A stretch of 64,000 nucleotides of DNA from Cruorifilaria tuberocauda (lineage: Eukaryota > Nematoda > Chromadorea > Rhabditida > Onchocercidae). The stretch is from NCBI GenBank assembly GCA_013365365.1, contig JABVXU010000290.1, forward strand, positions 1 through 64,000, given 5' to 3'. The notes under the pieces were generated by a model. The model saw nothing but the letters and a program-made list of their open reading frames with translations, ran no database searches and was not told where the DNA came from. Below, one piece after another: positions 51,601 through 63,510 of this stretch (position 1 is its first letter; the number at the start of each line of letters is the position of its first letter). The position numbers and the translations under genes are program-made.

Positions 51601-54600
51601 TTAATTTTCTTTATTTTTTCTGATACAACGTTTTTTTCCAATATCGATTTAATGTTTATTTGAAGCAGTGGTTTTGAGCATTGATGATGAAGCGGATCAT
51701 TAGATTAATATCTAATGATAATTGTGACTTAAATTTGCGTCTTAGAAGTTTCAAAATGGTTTATAAAAAGTCGTGAAATCACGATTTTTAAAATTTTTTA
51801 AAGGTAATGTATGCTGAGATTGGACTTGGCGACAATGATTTTATTGAGACCAACTTCGAAGAAGAAGAACTGATATATGCAGCTGATGATGACCTTGTGG
51901 CTGCAGGTCCTACTGAAGAAGGAAGTAGTTGTGATAATGCAATGGATGCAGAGCGCATTCGAAGCCAAGCTATCCAGGAAGCGCAAGAAGAAGGTTGATT
52001 AGACTTGTGCTTTTACTGTTAACAGACTGAAATAAAGCACGTGGAATAGCACCAATTTCATAATTATTAAAAAAGTAGAAGGCGTACTGTTGAACGACGC
52101 ATCTACTGATAAACCGATTGTGTCGTTTTTGAGTGATATACGGTATGCCTAGATACCCCGCTTTCTTTAAACTTTTGTTATATTTTGATATATCATAATT
52201 ATAAATCAACTGAATTTAAGGTCGTACTCTACCAAAGCAGGAAGGTATGATCGAACAAGTCAATAATGATGACGAATCCAATGATGATGAAGCGCCACCG
52301 GAGCTAGAACCGCAAAGTCCTGCTGTACAGAAAGGTGTACAGCGTTCAAACGCAAATAAACATGATGTAAGTTTTAACATAGTTTTTATCCGAAGTTATG
52401 TTGAAATAGTTTCTTTCAATCTATCTATCTGTTTCTTAAAATATTGTTCGTTTAATTTTTTGATCGTTTGTTTTCGATTAAAGGACACAACAAATTTTGC
52501 TGACAATGTGGGTGAGATGCAAGTTATTTGTGTTCAAACACCAAATGGAACGGAACAGTTCATACATCTTGCTCCTGGGCAAACTATTGATGGCAAGTTT
52601 TTTTTCAAAACTGGCTTCTTTAATCTTGGAATATTTAATCTTTTAAATTTCTTTTAGAAGAAGAGATAAATTTTTCAAATATTTTAATTTTATGTCATAC
52701 TTGGTTTCTGTTAGTAGCGTCGGCTTTCTGTGGGGAAAAATGATTTAATGACCAACACCTTAAGTTATACTTCAGTACTCTTTGTTTTGCATTCGTGAAT
52801 GTTAGTTTTATTCTGTATTGTAACTATTTCCATGAGAGTGTCTCCATCAAGCGAAAATCATCATTTTGAATGTAGGATTTATCAAAATGAAATAAGTCTT
52901 ATCTATTGCTTCTTATTCTTTAGAGGATAACACTTTGTTCATGAGCGAAAATGATAATGCTGAAGCGAATGTACGCCACGATCTCCGAGCGGTTGAATTT
53001 AGTTTCTTGGATTCGAAAAATATATGCTGCGGTTTATGTGGTGAAATTGTTCTATATGACTTGTTGTTGAGCTCACATATTCCACAGCATCATCCCGAGG
53101 TAATGAAAATTATCTCTTAACTCACATTTGAGTGTTCCTGTTCATTTTTTCTTAGGAAATGCTAAGAATTTGCTTTGATCTTATATAAAAGAAAAAGAAA
53201 AGTTATCTAGAAAAAGACGAAATTAGTACAATAAATTGATTTTATTTAATAATTTTTAGGTGTTAGAAGAGGGCGTAACGGCATTCGAAGATGTTCCATA
53301 TGAAACTTGGTTAAGAGAAAAATTAAGCGAAGAGAAGCGACGTATGGAAAATAGTCTGTGCAGCATTTATGATGATCTTCCATCTAGTCATAATTCCAGT
53401 CGTATTTATCGAAGCGTTTCTACGGTAAAAAAAATTTTTAGAATATTTTATTTTTAGAAATATTTTTATTTAGAATAATAAAACTATAGTTGCAACAGAA
53501 ACAAAGCTTGAAAACCTGCTCATCATTGTCAGTTATTGACTGACATGGTCATTGAACAAATTAGTGTTTTCCATTGCAATAGAAATGTGTAGATTAGAAA
53601 GCTTATATAGTCATTTACTGATATTTTAAATTGTTTATGCCTACAAAAGTGGAAATTCAGTTTATTCAAAGTATGAAAGTGTTTGATCTAAAATTACTTT
53701 TCGGAATTGAATGGCCGTAGTATGAAGTATTCAACCTCGTTGTTACATACTTTTAATATTTTCAGATTCGCGTTAACCCAAACGAAATGTCGCTTAATCA
53801 ACTAATAACTGCACTGCGGAAAAAAATGTTCGAAAAACTGGGTCGTGCTGTATGTTTGTCTTCCATATTATTCTCCTGCATTTTTTGACAAAATGAGAAC
53901 TGAACTGAATAGACAAAAACGAAAATAACAAATTATAGTTTATTTTTCTGAAGCATTTTCTCAAAACATGATTCTCTGTTAGAATGTCTGCAAAATAAGG
54001 TATATTGTTTTCTCTGGTCCATATAGTTTTCTGACTTTAACTTTACTTGTTAATAGTTAATTGCATTGTCTTATCGTGTTTTTATTTGAATTTTTGAAAA
54101 TGCCTAAGTGTTTGTTAGATAAGTGGATAATTTATCAGATACTGACGCTTGACATAGTGCTAATATCAGTACAGATAAGGTGATAATGCAGGTACCTGTA
54201 ACCTTGGTGGACAAACAACATGCGCGTTGTGGTATTTGCAATGCGGTTGTATCACTTAATCGTAAATTTGAAGTTGTTCATCTAGTTCGACATTTCAATG
54301 CTTGGCATCCATCAGTTCACCAATGTGCAGGAAAGTGGAAACTCAGGGTTGGAAAATGCATATTTTTCATTAACTTACAGATTTTAGTTTGTGTGTTAAT
54401 TTTTGGATGGCATTTAAAATTTTTATTAATTACATCTGGATTACACTTAATTCGAGAAACTTTTTATTATGTAATGACTTGGTTTCTTCTGTTTGCATTT
54501 ACCAACTTGCAATACGATCTCTAAATAACAATACGATTTCTAGTTTTTCAAGTTAGTCGGAAAATCTGTGAACTTCATTCTTGAGAAATAAATAGGTGTC

Positions 54601-57600
54601 TTCATCTTTCATCTTTTAAGTTTGTTCTCCTTGACCATTTAAATTTATATTTACTCTTTTTCCATACCTCATTAATTTTTGGTAGAAAGCTTATTTTTTC
54701 ATTTAATGATACTTATTATTTGTTTTCATTTTTCTCATTTTTTTTAGAAACCACAATCAGGACTCGGAAAACCTTTATCAGTTCAAGATTTTGCTATCAT
54801 TGACACATCGCTTGATCGTGGAGCTAATTTGCAATGTATTTGGTGTGGAATGTTTATGGCAACGGAAGCACTCGCTATGCATTTTTCGGAAGTTCATCCG
54901 GAAGAAGTCGAAGTGCCAAAATGTAATCTTTGTTTGCAGGTACACTTTTTTAGATTTCATCCCAGCGATTTGATTAATTATAAGTTTTGATATTGTGATT
55001 CCCTATAAATTTCTTTGGTTAGAGTATTTTCTTTTGAGGAACTTGTTATTAATGCTCGTCTGATGGAGAAATACGGTGATGAATTTGATGTTTCAATGCC
55101 GGATGAACATCGCATTAGGTGTGGAAAATATGGTTCGATTCATACATCAGAAGCTCGTCTACATGCCGGTCTGTTTTGTTAAACTGGCTTATTTTTACAA
55201 ATTGTGCTCTGCTTTGTTTTTTATAATTAAATATACCGATAATTATTATACATATATTTTAGATGTGCCAATAACAAATAACCACAAATTATACATTAAT
55301 TACTTCAAAACAATAGATAAAATCATTCCAAACATAATTGTATCAACTCAGAAATGGTATTTTTTAGCGATAGAGAAGCGACTAAAACTCTGCGAAGAAG
55401 GAAAAAATGCAAACGATATGGAAGATGATGAAATGGAAGAAGAAAGAGCTATAAGTTACGTTAACAGTCGGATGACATTCGGTTTGTGTCAATTACTTGA
55501 GATTTCCGACCGATGGTTATTAATGGAAAAAAATTAGAGGCGATTTAAATTGTTTCTTTAAACGATGGTGTATTATCTGGACTTTTGTTTTCATTTCCAT
55601 GTGTAAATCGCTTTTCTTTTATGTCGATTCTTTAACTAGAAATATCAGTTACATCAAATGAGGAACAAGATAGCTCTTGTTCATCTACTATAAGCATTTG
55701 AAATGTAAAATGATGCTTTCATTTCCCATGCCACATTATTAAATGTTAATTAAGCATTTTTATGTTTTTATTTCTGTTCATATTTTTTAGGTCGTCGAAG
55801 TAAACCAAAACGGCAGTTTATAATGCCCGCTTTACGACAAGCAGCGCCAGTAAATAGCCGATATGTGGAAGCAGTAAATGATTGTCACTGGAAATGTAAG
55901 ATGTGTAATGGCGATATCTTAGCAGCTGTGATAAGTGCTGGCGCAATACGTCATTTCCGAACTGAGCATCCACATCATCTTCACAGCATGCAGTATGAAT
56001 TATGCAAGGTTAAAAATTTCCATTTTTAAGTTTAAAAATACAAATTTTTTCCAAACAATTTTTTATAAAAAACAAATATTTGATCCAAACAATTTTTTAC
56101 ATTCCAATATTGGAACTTTCTTCTTTATGTCCAATCAGTTCAATTTCTTCTGGATATTGTAGGAAATAAAGTATTTCATATTTCATGATCATAATTACAT
56201 CTGATAATAAGATAATGTTTTGGTAATACACATCGAGAAGCTTGACATTCAAAACAAAGTTTTTATTGCAGACAAGATTGGAAAGAATTTCCGATGGATG
56301 CATGGAATTCATCAATCCACAGTTGATTGAATGCCTAGTGTGCAACATGACATATATGCTTCATCGACCGTTTAATATGTGCCGAGCTATTCGTCACCTT
56401 CGGTCCAAGCATCCGGATTTAATGCCTGAATTTGCTCCTACTGTGGATGCAGTGCGTTCTATGGTCTTAAAAATAATCATTCTCCTCTATATAGTTTCAC
56501 CTATCTGTCTTGAATGAAGAAATGAATTGAGCAGTGACTAAAATATTTTGGACTAGTATCTTGGAACCGTATTGTAGCCAATAGTAACAAGTAACATATT
56601 AATTTCTTACCATTCCTACCGGAAAAAGGAATCCTGCTTTGACCTGACTTTACCATTGCCAAATCTTTTTGCTTTCGTATTTTATTTAATCATTTATTTT
56701 AAGTAAAATGCCTATCATTGAAAGACGTTGTATTTGCAGGGTAATAACTTGCAATGCAAAAGAGTGGTACGAGGTCAGGGTTAGTTTTATTTAAAGTATT
56801 TGAAAGATTAAAATAAGATGCAAATTGCATGGTATAAGTTGAACTTTTTTTAAACCAATATGTAAATTCTCTTGCAGAACATTCTGAAGGTATCATCACT
56901 GATCCAGCGACAATTGCTACGCTGAAAGCACAATATGGTGTCGACTTCAAAAAAGTTTGTTTTCAATTTCCACTTGATTTTGTACGATCAAATAGTGAGT
57001 TAAATTTTCTTACTTCGGTCTTTGTTTTTAGGTACAGGCATTGAAAGGTGCAAATGGTGAACCAGTTTATGTGCTATTGGATGAAGGTGATGAAATAGAT
57101 GCGGAGACTGCTAATCAACTTGCTGCTTCCGTTGCAGCAGGGGATTTTGATCGGGCTAAGCCAGAAATACGACAAACAAAAGCAACTGATTCTGCTACTA
57201 ATACCACAACTGCTACTGTTGGTACCTGTGACAAAAATGCTGTTGCTGCTAGACCTACTTCGGATGTGAGCTTTTAACTTATTCATCCACGATAATGCGA
57301 ATTTATTATATTTCTTCAGTTTTCTCTACTATTTCTCCGTTATATCTCTATTATCTATTAGTATTTTTGTGTTTTTTGTATTCATTTCCGGATTTTGGTT
57401 TAAACCTGACAAGCCTGAAGTTTATGTTTTATTTCTTAAAAATGTGTATACATTTTAAATATTCTCTGATGTCAGAACTATCTGTAGTAATCTCAAGGAA
57501 TGGGGTATGTAGCAGAATAAGTGCTAATTATAAAACGCAGTTTTTTCTCGTTATATCCACCTATTACGAGTTCATTTCAGTATCTGATTAAGTTAAATAA

Positions 57601-58217
57601 TAGGTTCATATCGCGTTTATTGTGCTTTATTAAATTATTATAAAGTTTTTTAAAGAAACAAAAATTTATTGTTGCCTTTCCTTTGCAGAGAGTTTTGAGG
57701 GGGCAACAATCGAAACAAGTCAAGTCTGGCTTGACAAAAAATGTTGGAAGTACAAATGTTGATGCTGGTAATTTTCAATTTTTTTTTCTTTTTTAACATA
57801 GGATCCCAATAGAAAACTGAAAAACGTGCCTTCAGCCTTCACTTTCCAAATCCTTAAAAAATTGTCTTCATCTTTAAAAATATTCAAGTAGCTTTGCAGC
57901 TATACAAACAATGATTCTTTCACCTTTATACACAGCAATTTTTGACTTACATTGAAAATTTTTAATCTACTCGTTTACAGGATCATAAATCTTGGGTTAT
58001 TTGACAAATATTTCGTTGCATTTTGTCTTCATAGATGCAAGATTATTATGTGTTTATAAATGAAACGGAAAGCAGCTTAATAAAAAAAACTTTGTATCTG
58101 TGAATGCAAAATATAATGGAACATTAATTTTTTACCGATGATTATACCGATTTTCAAGGACCTGTGAAGAAGAAATTAGATGAATCGACGGAGCCGTTTA
58201 TTATTGCTTCGGATTAA
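48671..58217 (+). CDS. large multi-zinc-finger protein, family not recognised
   Basis: From exon 48883-48955 onward 25 exons join in frame: 49490-49542, 49710-49756, 50147-50266, 50619-50727, 50912-51181, 51276-51360, 51496-51544, 51804-51993, 52221-52366, 52484-52592, 52924-53099, 53260-53424, 53766-53849, 54192-54347, 54748-54939, 55039-55168, 55368-55481, 55791-56008, 56272-56451, 56740-56773, 56878-56954, 57032-57265, 57689-57767, 58159-58217. With a tentative first exon 48671-48770 the product is about 1082 residues. The N-terminal half is disordered with basic patches (GRKTRRKPFP, SSKRLKKS) and acidic runs. The C-terminal half has five spaced Cys-x2-Cys...His-x3-6-His modules, each ending in a His-Pro: CGLCG..SHIPQHHPE, CGICN..RHFNAWHPS, CIWCG..HFSEVHPEE, CKMCN..RHFRTEHPH, CLVCN..RHLRSKHPD. 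A nuclear DNA- or chromatin-binding role is inferred. The 5' end is uncertain. Confidence 0.8.
52593..52923 (+). other. probable GC-AG intron in the zinc-finger gene
   Basis: The exon ending at 52592 (ACTATTGATG) is followed by GCAAGT rather than GT, and the next exon starts at 52924 after TTCTTTAG. Joining here preserves frame as Ile-Asp-Glu-Asp-Asn. No GT nearby keeps the frame with the next exon. GC-AG introns with an otherwise strong AAGT donor are a known minor class. Confidence 0.6.
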
Positions 58218-60139
58218 AACTCATCATAAAGTGTTTTTTTACACAATGTTATGTATGTTAAAGAACCAGTGATTGTAGCATTTGATTACTGAACTGTGAT
58301 TAACCACAAATGTTTGTTACCAATATTATTGATTCTGGTTTTGTTTTTATCAAATTTAAATTTCAGGATCTTTTTTCGAAATTCGCCTTTATTCTTTTCT
58401 GTTTGATTCTATGCATAAACGGTAAAAGAGTGAAAACTTCTGGCTTAACTTTTCAATTAAACTATTTTCTAGCCTAATTTCTTTATTAAGAAGGGCTATG
58501 TCTTTGAATGTCGCCGTAAACATTTCTCTTCGTTACTAAAACTTAGAATCATGGATTTAATATGTTTTATATTGCGATTTTATATTTCGATTAACTATAT
58601 TTTAATCATGTTTGTGGACTCAATGATACTAACAAATGTTACTGATCTGTTAACACATTGCACCTTGTAGTTTTATATGCAAAATGTAAATAATTTTCTG
58701 CAAGAAAATCCAAGATATCATCATATTCTATCTGCGTTCATTTTTGAAATATTCTTGATTATTTTGAGAATTATTAATATTCCCTCTATTATCGTTTCTA
58801 TTAATAAAAATATTTAACTATTTTTGGTTATAATATACATATATCAGATTATCATATGCTGAGTAGGTAATCTGGTGTTAGATGTTGACATTCTTAAATG
58901 AACTAGTGCAATGCTGCTGATATGCTTATCTATTTATCATGCTTCCGAACATGTAGAAGATTGCAATAGGCAAAAAAAAGTATGGATTTTATCATTCTTC
59001 CCTATGTGTACACTTTCATTTAAATACTGGTTTTGCCATCCTAAGCAAGAAAAGCCGAAACAAAAAAATAGTTATTATGCAAATAATCATAATATTCATA
59101 ATAATACCTTAATAAAATAATTATTATTTGTTTATAACCTAAAGATTTTAATCATGATTTTTTTTTAAAAAAGAAGGAATGTTGAAAATTCATTCATTAT
59201 AATTGAAATAGTGTAATAAATGTGTTAATTTTAATTTTCACATTTGTTAAACAAAAGAATTAGTCTATTAGCAAAAGAGAAAAAAGCAAAGATGTACAAA
59301 ATTAAAGAGAGAAAGGAATAGGAAGAGGTGGGTTGAAAATGTTATCTAGTGATTTGATTAAATGATATCACTTGTGATATCGCTTTTTTTCTTCTTTTTC
59401 TCATTTGCTAAATCGACTATGACAGAATTGATTAGTAAATTAATTAACGATACACTCATTATTCACTGATTAGTTTTATCAGAATGAAAATTACAAATAT
59501 CATTCATGATTAGTTCAAATGAAAATTAGAAATATCATGATAGTCTAAATGAAAATTAGAATTATCATGATTACTAGTTATTAAACTACTTTTGGAATCA
59601 TTTGCAACTTCTTTATTATTTAGTTTCTTGATTTTTTGTTATTTTGTAAACTTTTTTTTTTGGTAATACTTGAAAGTTCTTCAAAAGTTAAAGTAATTTC
59701 TTATAATATTTACAATATTTCTTAAAAAAAAAAAGAAAATTTATAATATTCCAAAATGTAAAATTATTTCCCTCTCATTCTTCTTCTCCTAAAAGAGTAA
59801 ATGAACTAAAAAAATGTAATATTATAGTTTCTTTTTCAGTTTTTAATTTAATTAATCTAAATATGAAAAAGTAATTGTAACTTTAACTTGCAGTTATTGA
59901 ATTTTTATTAAAAGTTATTAAAAATTATTACTATTATTATCAAGAGAAATGTTATTTTTTCTCACCATAAATTTTTTTTTTCATCTTTAGACAATAATGA
60001 ATTTTTAATTCCGTTTTTATCGCACCTTTTTTTTACGGATTTAAATTTAAACGATGATGATTATTGAAATGAACGGACAGGAAACAACGAGGATGACAAA
60101 GGGAGAAAATGCAACATTGTTGTTATCGATCTATCGATC

Positions 60140-60520
60140 GGGCAATTAATAATGATAATAATGATAATAACGATGATGTTTATGAAAATGATGAATATAA
60201 ATGATGTATTTAAACGATATTCTTTCTTCAGGTTTTCCAATTCAAGATTGATTATTGATGATAATATTGTGATAGGAAATTTCTATAACCACAATTTATT
60301 ATATCAAAAACTTCTCTAGTTAATGATGTTAATAATTAATAATTAATAATGGTAATAACAATGATAATGATGATGATGAGGAATAATTAATAATGATTAA
60401 ATAATTAATAATAGCGATAATTAATGAAAAAATAATTAATTATAACAGTTATAATGAAAATAATAATGATAAATAATTAATTATAATGAAAATAATGATG
60501 ATAATATTGATGATTGAGCA
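60140..60520. repeat. AATGAT/AATAAT low-complexity tract
   Basis: About 380 bp built of AATGATAAT, GATGATGATG and AATTAATAATT words, degenerate rather than a clean microsatellite. Confidence 0.75.
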
Positions 60521-60728
60521 AGCAATGGATATTTTAATTACTAATTAAATCATCTTTTTTATTAGGAGGAGCATTTATGCATCATGTCTTTGACATTGTT
60601 GAAAATGCATGATAGTAATTCATTATCATTGTTATCATCGTTATTTTCGAATATTGTTGCTTCCTTGTTCTTATCATTGCCATATATCACTTAACATTAT
60701 CATCGTATTATTGTTATCATCATTATCA

Positions 60729-60753
60729 TTGTCGTTGTCGTTGTCGTTGTCAT
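60729..60753. repeat. (TTGTCG)n hexanucleotide repeat
   Basis: Four TTGTCG/TTGTCA units within a longer T/C-rich stretch. The forward frame reads as Ser-Leu repeats and is not coding. Confidence 0.8.
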
Positions 60754-60880
60754 TGTTGTCTTGTGTTGCTGTAGCAGTTTGTCGGGATCATTTTTGTTAT
60801 CATCATCTTAAAAGAGTGTGTGTTAGTGATAGGGGGATAGTGTTGTTATCATGCCCCGACAACTTCATATATATTGTTTA

Positions 60881-60914
60881 GGGAGCGGGGGAGTGCGGGG
60901 ATGGAGCGGGGGGG
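60881..60914 (+). promoter_or_regulatory. canonical G-quadruplex motif upstream of the terminal gene
   Basis: Four G runs (3, 5, 4 and 7 bases) separated by loops of 3, 5 and 7 bases on the + strand. It lies about 120 bases before the ATG at 61038, so it falls in the promoter or 5' UTR of that gene. An effect on transcription or translation is inference. Confidence 0.6.
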
Positions 60915-61037
60915 ATGATTTCCTCTTCGAGAAAACTCCACCCATCCTCATTTATTAACCGACCCATATCATCCATCGTTGTGGTGCTCCAAAAACCCAA
61001 AACATCTTTTACTACCGCCTACCGCGACACCTCATTG

Positions 61038-61194
61038 ATGTTTCAACTTCAAGTCTCACATTTCCTCCTTCCATTTACCTCAACTTATTTATTAATAACT
61101 CAATTACTACTACTTCAATTCAATAATCATCATGTTAATGCACAACAGGATCGAGCTGAAGTTAATATTCGTGTTTCTGGTGCATGTGGTACAG
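61038..61194 (+). CDS. probable first exon of a secreted or membrane protein (partial)
   Basis: An ATG opens 52 codons ending at a donor (ACAG then GTAACA, phase 1). Residues about 6-28 are strongly hydrophobic (HFLLPFTSTYLLITQLLLLQ) and end in NAQ, which fits a signal peptide cleaved near residue 36. The mature start reads QDRAEVNIRVSGACGTG and I do not recognise its family. The frame is open upstream to an earlier ATG at 60915, but the internal ATG places the hydrophobic core where a signal peptide should have it. No later exon is visible in the remaining 2.8 kb, so the first intron is long and the gene continues beyond the window. Confidence 0.5.
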
Positions 61195-61617
61195 GTAACA
61201 AAAAAAAAAATTAAACATCAAATATTTCCATTCATTTTTTTTTTCTTTTAAAATTATTTTTTCAAAAAAATTATTTTAATTATTTATATAAATAATTAGT
61301 ATATGTTAGCTATGAGATGTAGAATAGAATCTAAGATAATTTGATAGGTAAATTAATTGAATACTAAATATGAAATCGATTAAATTATCTAAATGAGAAA
61401 TTAAACAAAGAATTTTAACAAAAAGCTTATTACAAACTTTTACGAGTTTATCTGATAAATTGCATCCGATCAAGTATTTCGTTTTTTTTTTTCTTTTCGT
61501 CTATTTTAAAACCATTCCTATTCGTATCAACCTGTACAAAATCCATTTCATTTAATATCAAATTCATTTATAACTATCAATCTATTCTTACTTTTTTCTT
61601 TATTCCTACCTGTTCTA

Positions 61618-61803
61618 ACCTGTATCGTACTTATTTCTACCCATGTTAACTTATATTGACTTTATTCTTATTCATATCGATCTATATTGAGATTATTTCT
61701 ATCCATGTTAAACTATACTGACTTTACTCTTACTCATATCGACCGATATCGAACTTATTTTCACCCATATTAACCTATAACCACTTTATTCTTACTTATG
61801 TCA
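61618..61803. repeat. 62-bp minisatellite, three copies
   Basis: Units begin at about 61618, 61680 and 61742. Each has the order ACTTATTTCTACCCATGTTAA, a TATATTGAC-like step, then TTATTCTTACTCATATCG, and they are about 80 percent alike. Partial copies flank the array on both sides. Confidence 0.75.
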
Positions 61804-62939
61804 TTCAACTTATTCCTACTCTGTAACCTATACCGAACTTATTCCTGCAAATGTTAATCCATACTAAACTCGTTTCTACTTTCTACCAATACCAATCTAT
61901 ACTTATGTTTTTACTTATCATTATCTTATCACTAACTTTAAATATATCTCATTTTTTTGTAAATATAACGATATCTTATCATATAAACATTATACTTTTA
62001 TCTTAATGAATGATAAAAATTATTTTAAAGCAAAAATTAAAAGTTGAAAATAGTTTATTGAATGTAATAAAGTTACGCCAATATGTTTTAGGAAAAAATG
62101 ATAACGAAAAGCTTTAAGGAAAAAATAGCAAAAAAACAGGAAAAGAGAGAAAGAGAGAGAGAGACAGAGAGAGAGAGAAAGAGAGAAGTAGGAAGTTCTT
62201 TCTTTTTCAAATCTTCTTTTTTCTCCTTCCTTTCTCTCACATTTAATATTTTCTTTTGTTTCTTTTTTTTTATGATGAAATAAATAAATAAGTGGGTGGA
62301 AAAAAAAATGATTGCAGTAAACTGTTAGATTTTATTGAATGATTCTTTTTTTTCCCACTCTCTAATTAATTAATTAGTTAATTAAAATTTATTAAACATT
62401 TTAAAATATTTATCAAAATATTTATCAAAAATATTTATCAAACACAAACAATTATATAATATAAAATTGGAAAAATAAATGAAAAGTTTAAAATGAAACA
62501 GAGGAAATTTTTTTGAAATTTAATGGTAAATTTAATTGATAAAATTTGTGACATATTGATTGATATCGATTAAATTGATTGAATTATTAGTTTTAATCAG
62601 ACAGAATTCTTTAGGAGTATTGAAATAAAAAGAGAAATATTGTCGTTTTTTTTTGTCTTTCAATTTATCAAAAAATTTCGGGTTATTTCTTGGATAAATG
62701 ATCATTTTCTCTTTATTATCACTTCAAATCAATCATTTTTCAATGATATATCATATCGAAAATGAGAAAATGTGATAAAATTTTTGAAGAAAATGAAGAA
62801 AAATGGAGGAAAAATTTATTAAATAAATAAACGAAACATTTTCTTTTCAAGTCAAAAATAAATTGATAACGTAAAAAATGATAGAATATAATTGATAAGT
62901 GATATTTTGATAAGTGATGAGTAGAATTGAATAAATTAT

Positions 62940-63210
62940 ATTTTGAAATACTAGTGAATTATTATTATTATTTTTAATTTTTGAAATATTATTTACTAAT
63001 GAATCATTATTTTATATTATTTATTAATGATTTTTGATTTTTGAAATATTATTTACTGATGAACTTTAACTTTTTGAAATATCATTTATTAATGAATCAT
63101 TAATTTTCGAAGTACTATTTGATAATGAATCGTTATTTTAATTTTTAATTTTTAAAATATTATTTGCTAATTTAATCATTGAATCACTATTTTAATTTTT
63201 GATTTTTCTC
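62940..63210. repeat. degenerate AT-rich minisatellite
   Basis: Five or so copies of a phrase like TTTTGAAATATTATTTACTA followed by ATGAATCATTATTTT, with spacing of about 40-60 bp and considerable divergence. Confidence 0.6.
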
Positions 63211-63363
63211 ACAAAAACTAAAAAACAAATTTCATTTATCCTTTTTTCATCCCTAAAAAAAGTAAAGTAAAAATGAAATATATGAAAGACAAAGTTAAAC
63301 AATTAATTCAAATATTTATATTTCTCATATTAAGTATATTGCATTTTTTGCAATTTATTTTCT

Positions 63364-63510
63364 GCTATAGTTATTTCTAATCTTTGTTACAGTTACTTCA
63401 AATAATTACTGTAATTTTTTTGCTATAGTTATTGTAAATAATTATCGTAATTTCTTTTGTTCTTGTATGTAATTACTGTAATTTTTTGTTGCAGTTACTG
63501 TAAGCGGAGA
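63364..63510. repeat. degenerate repeat of CAGTTACT/TTACTGTAATTTTTTT phrases
   Basis: Three to four diverged copies of GCTATAGTTATT...AATAATTACTGTAATT at about 50-bp spacing. Confidence 0.55.

Larger units (their letters stand above)
58218..61037. other. AT-rich intergenic region
   Basis: It contains the 3' UTR of the zinc-finger gene, then AT-rich DNA without a supportable gene. Between about 60140 and 60520 it is dominated by ATG/ATA-type trinucleotides (AATGATAATAATGATAATAA). TTATCA/TGATAA words are again common. A TTGTCG run is at 60729-60753. Confidence 0.6.

Noticed and set aside
60609..60881. 90-codon frame with Ser-Leu repeats
   Set aside because: Driven by the TTGTCG repeat and ATT/ATC-rich DNA; no plausible exon signals.
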